Origin: Calonectria ilicicola
Taxonomy: Eukaryota; Ascomycota; Sordariomycetes; Hypocreales; Nectriaceae
Assembly: GCA_020809705.1 (NCBI GenBank)
Contig: CP085827.1
Coordinates: forward strand, 1,674,001-1,738,000
DNA length: 64,000 nt
Direction of reading: 5' to 3'
In this document: positions 58,405-64,000 of the stretch, one piece after another
Numbering within the stretch: position 1 is the first letter of the stretch
Layout: every line of letters starts with the position of its first letter
The notes under the pieces: model-generated
What the model was told of the DNA's origin: nothing
Seen by the model: only the letters and a program-made list of their open reading frames with translations
Databases searched by the model: none
Made by a program: the position numbers and the translations under genes

Positions 58405-59823
58405 CTGGTGGTCCCTAATTTTCTCCAAGAGGGAAAATGCGCGGGACGGGATCGAGCAGCAGACGACGACGAGGACCGGCTTGAGCAGGAGGGAACTCGA
58501 CGAAGAACGTGCGTGCTTGCTTGGCCTTTGTTGAGAGTAAGGAAAGGAGAGTGGGATGAAGTAAAACGAGGGAGCGGGAATGGAAGAGGAGAGAAGGAGA
58601 GGTGCAATGGGTAATGATCGTAGTTGAGATGGACGGATGGCTCTGGTCTGGTCTCTGAGCAGATGACAGACCACCACTGCCAAGTTGCAATTAGTCCGCC
58701 AACGGGCGGTGGGGACGCCGCTTCCCCCACTGTCAGCCACTGCAGCTGGGCCAGACCACACCCCCTGTAGGGCCCTGGAGCAGGCTTGGAACGGCCCTAT
58801 CACGTCTCTGGGGCGGAGCGCCCCCCTGGAGTGGACAACGAAGCCCCCGCGAGCCGCGCTACCGGCCTTTGGGCCATTTGGCCAGGGGTGGGTTGATATG
58901 GAGCTTTGGTGTCCTCTCAGATACAGGCAGTGGCCCGACCCGGCAGCCGGTGCTGCACGCACTGGGCGCTGCTTGTGCTGCTGTTCAAGTCCGGTGTCGT
59001 CAGTAGAAAGCTAGAAACAGAGGCCCCTGGCGCGCATCTCCTCACCCGGCCCTGGTTGTTATGGCTCTCTGGCCTTGGAGAGCACATGCGAACCACGATC
59101 CGGCCCTTATGCAATGCAATGCGAGCCACCACTACTTCCACTCAACTCACTCAACTTGACACTAGCCGACCGCTTTTCCTTACCCAATTCAATCACCCAT
59201 CATTCCCCCAGAAAATGCCACCCTTGCTTGGCTATGTTGGCGCCCAATTCCATCAGCAGCAAAGGGAGACAGACGAGCACTACGTATGTGTGCTCATGCA
59301 CACCCAATGTTGACACGGCGCGCTGCACCTCATTCCACGACGCCGAGTCCGTCCCGCAAGGGGGGAGATGGGAGATGGGCGATAGGAGGGGAAATAAGTA
59401 AAAAGCAACAACTAGCTACAGAATAATTACACAAGTGCTAGCTAGTTAGCTGGGGGCGTGTAATCTGTAAATTGGCAGTCCATACAATGGCTCGGCCTTG
59501 ATATTGCCTGGTCTTGAATTCGGCTCGACATGGATCCGTAAAAAAAAAACCGTCAAGACGCGTCTGAGGACGCGTCGAGCTAAAAACTTGGAAGAAGAAA
59601 AGAAAAAGGGGACCAGCAGGGTGGTGTTGTTCCAATGCGGCATGGCTTCCTTTTTTTTCTCCTTCAGTGGAGGTGAAGCTTCGTCGGGTGTGGCGGGGTC
59701 TCTGATTACGAGGTAGTTGTGGCGGCGGCTGCTGGTGCTGCTATTGCTGCTGATTGCTGGCTGCTTGTCCACTTGTTGTCACCGAGGCCGAGTTGCCACT
59801 GCTGATGGTACCCACGGTACATA
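58405..59823. other. Upstream region of the coiled-coil gene
   Basis: No gene supported. GC-richer promoter-like DNA with pyrimidine/purine-biased tracts (58500-58600) and T/A-runs near 59539-59548. It ends at the TA that flanks the transposon relic. Confidence 0.5.
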
Positions 59824-59932
59824 CCCGGTGGGTTGAGTAACTAGCTCGCGCGCTGGGCAAAATAAGCCCCCACCTCTCCCCTGGAGAGATAGTGACACAA
59901 CCCATATCTACATCACATACATATCCAGCTTT
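59824..59932 (+). repeat. Left terminal inverted repeat
   Basis: Begins CCCGGTGGGTTGAGTAACTA and contains GCCCCCACCTCTCCCC from 59866. In the inner part it differs from the right copy by transitions only. Confidence 0.8.
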
Positions 59933-59935
59933 TCC

Positions 59936-62540
59936 AACCTTATAATACCATAACTTTATTAATATTTGATGAAAATTAAAAATGAATATATTATTAGATA
60001 GCTTAGAGTTTATTTAATATAAAATATTAATTTTATTTATTTTTATTAATAGATTGGGGTATTATAGTATTAGAATGTTAATGTTTACTGATAGTGCTTT
60101 AATTATAAAATATTAGTAATTCTATTAATTATAATCTAAATATAAGTTTAAGATTTCTCTTTATTAGAGTAATTATTTAGGGCTCTTTTAAAGCTAAAAC
60201 TACTATAATTAATATTTTATAATTAACTTTCTTTTTTATTTTTTATTCTTTCCCTTTATAAAATGCCTTATAAATAAAATTAATCTTAATATAATTATAA
60301 TATTTTAATTATTAGCTAGATATTAATATTAGAGTTATTATAATTGCCTTTAGTAAATAAAGAATATAATTGAATAAATAAGGTTATTAATATATAATTA
60401 TAAGGATTATTATTAACTTTATTTAATAAGATTGAATGTTAAGCTTAAGTTACTTATCACTTTATAACTTTAGGGATATATTAAAGGAGCATTTTAGGCT
60501 ATATTAATAATAGATAAGCTTATTTTTTATTATTAGTTTTAATTTATTTTATCCTTAGACTTCTAATAATTTAAATATTCTTTTTAATAATTACCTTCTT
60601 ATAAGTTTCTCTCTGGCTAGCCTCCTCTATAGCTATTTATACTATTTGCTCTTATATATTAATCTGGCTTTATGGGCGGGGTTAACTTAGGCTGGCTATT
60701 GATGTGGTAGTTTGCTTATCTTATTATAATTACTAGAAGAGCTTATTTTAGTCTCTTATATATCTCTGGAACTCCTTGCCTTAGTTATAATAACTTTTAT
60801 TACTAACCTTCTAATATAGCTTTACTACTGTATATACCCTATTGTTAATCTAAATATAGTAGTATATATGTGTATAGTATGCCTCTATTTCCATTTGCTC
60901 TTACTATGCTTTGATTATCTTTTTATAGGCTAATTATATAAGAATAGTAGTATTAAGATATACCCCAGCATTATAAACAAGCTCTCAAATTAGCTTACTA
61001 AGAGCTTTAAACTGCCCTTCCTTAATGGCCTGATTAAGTGATTGTTTTGTTTTTCTTGGTGTTGCTAGCTTTTGTAATAGTTGAGAGAATAATGGCTCTT
61101 CTAGCTCTTAAATTACTTATTGTAGAGGTTTTAAGATAATATTTAGATTAAATAGTATTATTTTACTTTTCTTAAAGTTAATATATATATAATAAGCTTT
61201 AAAGGCTACTTTATAAAGATAATTCTATTAATTAAGAAAGTTATATTAAGTTATTTATATGTTACTAGCTTAAGTGAAGTTGGTGAGGGTGGAATGTTGT
61301 TTTACTTTTAAATACTAATAAATATTAATATTAAGAGGTTGAAGTAAATAATTAATATAAGAAGGAAGGTGAAATAGAATGATATTGAAGGTATAATAAT
61401 ATTAGATGAAGTTAAGGTTTTTATGAGTAGTAAATCTATTTATTAAGAGTATTTGATAGATTGGCTTTTTCTTTTTTAGCTTTTAGGTTATTGTATTTGT
61501 TACTTGATAATTTTACTTTTCTTTATTAATAATAGGATTATAGTTAAACCAATCCTTAATAATAAGACTTTTAAAGTTATTATTTAATAAAAAAGAATGA
61601 TAATTAAAGTATTATAATTATTAATATATTTGCTAATTATTATTAAAACTAGTTGCTATTGTAATTAATATAATATATTTATTAATATTAGCTATAATAT
61701 ATTCCTTTAAGAGGACTTTTACTATAAGGATAAGAAAAGAAGGAACTACTTAACTAGCAGCATTAATTACATTAATAAAAGTAAGTAACTCCTTATTACC
61801 CAATTAAAAAGTCATTAATCTAGTATTTTTTTCTTCCTAATCGAAAATAGCTTTAAGATATAGTTAACTTAGCTAATTTATAATAAGGTCTTATTAAAAT
61901 TTTATAAATTAACTTTATAGATATTAAATTAAATAATAATAACTTTTAATTTTTTATATTAATACTTTATTCTAGATATATCAAGCTCTACTTTAGCTCT
62001 TATAATCTCTTTAATCCTAGACTTCCTAAATTAAAGCTTTAAATATTATTTAAAAAATTACTTAATCTAAGCTTTAAATACCTCTATTTTAAGCCTTTAA
62101 AGGCAATATTTTCTTAGAAAATATATATAATTCTATATATATAATTTAATAATAATAAAAGTACTCCTTTTAATACTAATAATAAATATAATTAAAATAT
62201 ACTCTTTATTAATTATAAGTGCTATTTACTAATCTCCTTTCTTAGCTATTAAAGAAAATAATCTTCCTACCCTTAATAAAGATATATATTTTTTAATAAA
62301 AGATATAATAGTATAATATATAATAGCTATTTCTACTATTATAAATACCCAAAATAATAAAGGATTCCCCTAAGTTATTTATATAAAATTTTCACTTAAT
62401 AGAAAGATATAGACTATACTTATTATAACTGTACATAATTTAGCTGAAATTTCTAACATATTGAATTTATATGTAAAATTAATAGTATTTAAAATTTGAG
62501 GCAATTTGGTTATAAAATGAGGTAGTTGTGAATGAGTTAC
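59936..62540. other. Extreme AT-rich core of the transposon relic
   Basis: Long runs of A/T with TA-rich words, no ORF of note, and an abrupt composition switch at both inverted repeats. This is the classic appearance of a RIP-mutated repeat. A few GC-richer islands (near 60610-60720 and 61020-61080) may be remnants of the original coding sequence. Confidence 0.8.
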
Positions 62541-62546
62541 TATGTC

Positions 62547-62658
62547 AAAGCTGGATATGCATGCGATGCAGATACAGGTTGTGTCACCACCTCTCCAGAG
62601 GAGAGGTGGGGGCCTGCCCCGACTGCCCGCTGTCGGCTTAGTCAGTCAACCCACCGGG
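62547..62658 (-). repeat. Right terminal inverted repeat
   Basis: Inverse copy of the left repeat, ending TCAACCCACCGGG before TA at 62659-62660. It keeps more G/C (for example GCATGCGATGCAG) than the left copy. Confidence 0.8.
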
Positions 62659-63567
62659 TAGTCTCACCGGACTATGCGCCTGCTGTCGGTGGTAACCACA
62701 ACTGTGCGTGCGTCCGCTGTGACGAGATAATGCCGTAGCAGTCGTCCAGTCTCAGTCTTATCCGTTCCCCTCTTCAGGCCTCAACAGCACAGCTCAATGA
62801 AACACTGCGTCCGGCGCCTAACCTCCATCCTGCTGTCCCGTGTGCCATGCGCCGGCGGATCCCCCTCCTCATGTCATGCGTTGCCTACTCCTCTGGCGCC
62901 TTTGCGGCATCATTGGGCAACCCCGGCGAGAGATAGCATGACATGTCGGCCTCTTGGACGATGATGTGGCACCGCGTCGTTGGCACAAGCCTTGCTACCG
63001 GTCAACCCACGAGACCACCATCATAGCCTGTTCATGCAGCTAGCTCGTCTCGCCAGAAACCTTGAGCACTTATTTGGCCTCGTCTCCCCAACTTGTTTTT
63101 GCCAATTGCCCTCTGCCGTCTGGGACAGCTGTTTTGTCATGTCTCATTTGGGCTTATGCTACAGCTGCAAGGTACCTGAACGCCCTAGGTCGAATCCAGC
63201 GCTTTGCAGGCGCCTGACACCTTGACTGCGGGACAAAATCCAACCCATCATGCGCTAACAATTTGATCGACACCCTCTAATAATCATCGTGAGCTCAGCT
63301 ATGCAGGACTGCAATTTCAGTCGTACCAGACCATTGATTCCGAAGTTCCGCATCAGACGCGCCATAGTTACTCGATTGCTACTACATCCTAACCCTTTTT
63401 CGTAAACATCAACATAGATCCCGTTTCGCACAAGGTCAATAATAACAATAATAACCAACGAACGCCCAGTCATACGAATGCGAGCATGTTCCTCGACATG
63501 GCTCTCTTCCTTGGGTATCAAGCTAACAAACACAAAACAACTCCCGTCTGTACTTCACAAAGCTTCT
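62659..63567. other. Intergenic region right of the transposon
   Basis: No gene supported. GC content returns to normal immediately after the inverted repeat. The right part is the 3' flank of the truncated gene at the window edge. Confidence 0.5.
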
Positions 63568-63999
63568 TTACTCTAGCTCTGGCGGATAACACCACAATGG
63601 AGGAACTTCCCCTCGCCCCTCGTACTTGACTCGCATCCGCGTTCTCAAATGCGCAACGCGCTGCACGACCTCCTCTTCGCTTCGACCAGGCACTAGAGGA
63701 ACCAGGGCGCGTAGGTTTGGGTTTCTTATCTTCCGAATCATGCTTAGCAATGCATCATCCTCGTGATAATGCCAACCTTCATGTCGTTCGGAATAATCGT
63801 CTTCAGAGGGCGGCCCGGTATCAAAAGGCGTTGACCCATTCATGCGGCGAATTGACTTGACAAAGAGCTCCATTTGTCGCTCGTCAGCCTCTCGCTGGTC
63901 TTGTTGCTCTTTTTCGCGTGCCATTTGTGTAGCCAACTGTCGCTCTCTATCCTCCATTTCTCTTTGGGGAGCCTCAGCAAGATAGTCCAGTTGATCCAT
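63568..63999 (-). CDS. C-terminal part of an unrecognised protein (5' end at or beyond the window edge)
   Basis: At least 143 residues on the minus strand, ending at the stop at 63568. The ATG at 63999 is at the very edge, so the real start may lie outside. The N-terminal part seen is a charged helix (QREMEDRERQLATQMAREKE), probably coiled coil. It is followed by EDDALLSMIRKIRNP and VPGRSEEEVVQRVAHLRTRM, a pattern that resembles a SANT/Myb-like helical unit in which the spacing of hydrophobics and the R-S-xEEV stretch fit the second and third helices. The assignment is weak. No further function can be stated. Confidence 0.5.
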   Translation of the reverse strand: MDQLDYLAEAPQREMEDRERQLATQMAREKEQQDQREADERQMELFVKSIRRMNGSTPFDTGPPSEDDYSERHEGWHYHEDDALLSMIRKIRNPNLRALVPLVPGRSEEEVVQRVAHLRTRMRVKYEGRGEVPPLWCYPPELE

Positions 64000-64000
64000 T

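Larger units (their letters stand above)
59824..62658. mobile_element. RIP-degraded DNA transposon relic with long terminal inverted repeats
   Basis: A 2.8-kb block whose two ends are inverted copies of each other, starting CCCGGTGGGTTGA at the left and ending TCAACCCACCGGG at the right. Both ends are flanked by TA, the target duplication of Tc1/mariner-type (Fot1/pogo) elements. The inverted repeats are about 110 bp long and clearly related. The interior (about 59936-62540) is overwhelmingly A+T with stops in every frame and no recoverable transposase, as expected after repeat-induced point mutation. It could be a dead autonomous element or a non-autonomous derivative. Confidence 0.8.

Noticed and set aside
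63185..63215. GGTCGAATCC resembling a tRNA B box
   Set aside because: No matching A box or cloverleaf arms around it. No tRNA, rRNA or CRISPR array was found in the window.

Overview
The window is nuclear DNA of a filamentous ascomycete, most likely a sordariomycete and perhaps Hypocreales. The signs are short introns (mostly 50-110 nt) with GT(R)AGT-like donors and CTAAC-type branch sites, families typical of Pezizomycotina (velvet regulator, Zn2Cys6 and C2H2 factors, fungal bZIP), and one AT-rich transposon relic that looks damaged by repeat-induced point mutation (RIP). I worked out the exon structures by hand. In each multi-exon model the spliced length is a multiple of three and the intron phases agree.

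Left part, 1-25.4 kb, mainly conserved or housekeeping genes: a truncated Ser/Thr kinase (-), a bZIP factor (+), a small fungal-specific protein (-), an isoaspartyl peptidase/L-asparaginase (+), TIM17 (-), a GNAT acetyltransferase (+), a VosA-like velvet regulator with a Met-rich repeat tail (-), a 6.4-kb gene-free stretch upstream of it, a multispanning membrane protein (-) and a divergent CTP synthase (-).

Middle part, 26-53.8 kb, an accessory island that reads like a metabolic cluster. It holds a 1641-residue fusion of an indoleamine-dioxygenase-like heme domain, an FMN-less P450-reductase-type FAD/NADPH module and cytochrome b5. It also holds a Dal5-family transporter, an Aro8-type aminotransferase, a C2H2 factor, a pyruvate/phenylpyruvate-decarboxylase-type ThDP enzyme, a secreted Thr-rich cysteine-rich protein, a Baeyer-Villiger-type flavin monooxygenase and a Zn2Cys6 factor. 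An aminotransferase, a 2-oxoacid decarboxylase and an aldehyde- or ketone-oxidising flavoenzyme form a logical Ehrlich-like path from an aromatic amino acid, probably tryptophan. The self-reducing heme enzyme could act on the same substrate or a derivative. The set could be an undescribed system; its chemistry is inference.

Right part, 54-64 kb: a long coiled-coil protein with six 11-residue repeats and a likely 5'-UTR intron; a 2.8-kb AT-rich element with terminal inverted repeats of about 110 bp flanked by TA; and the end of an unrecognised gene cut by the window edge.
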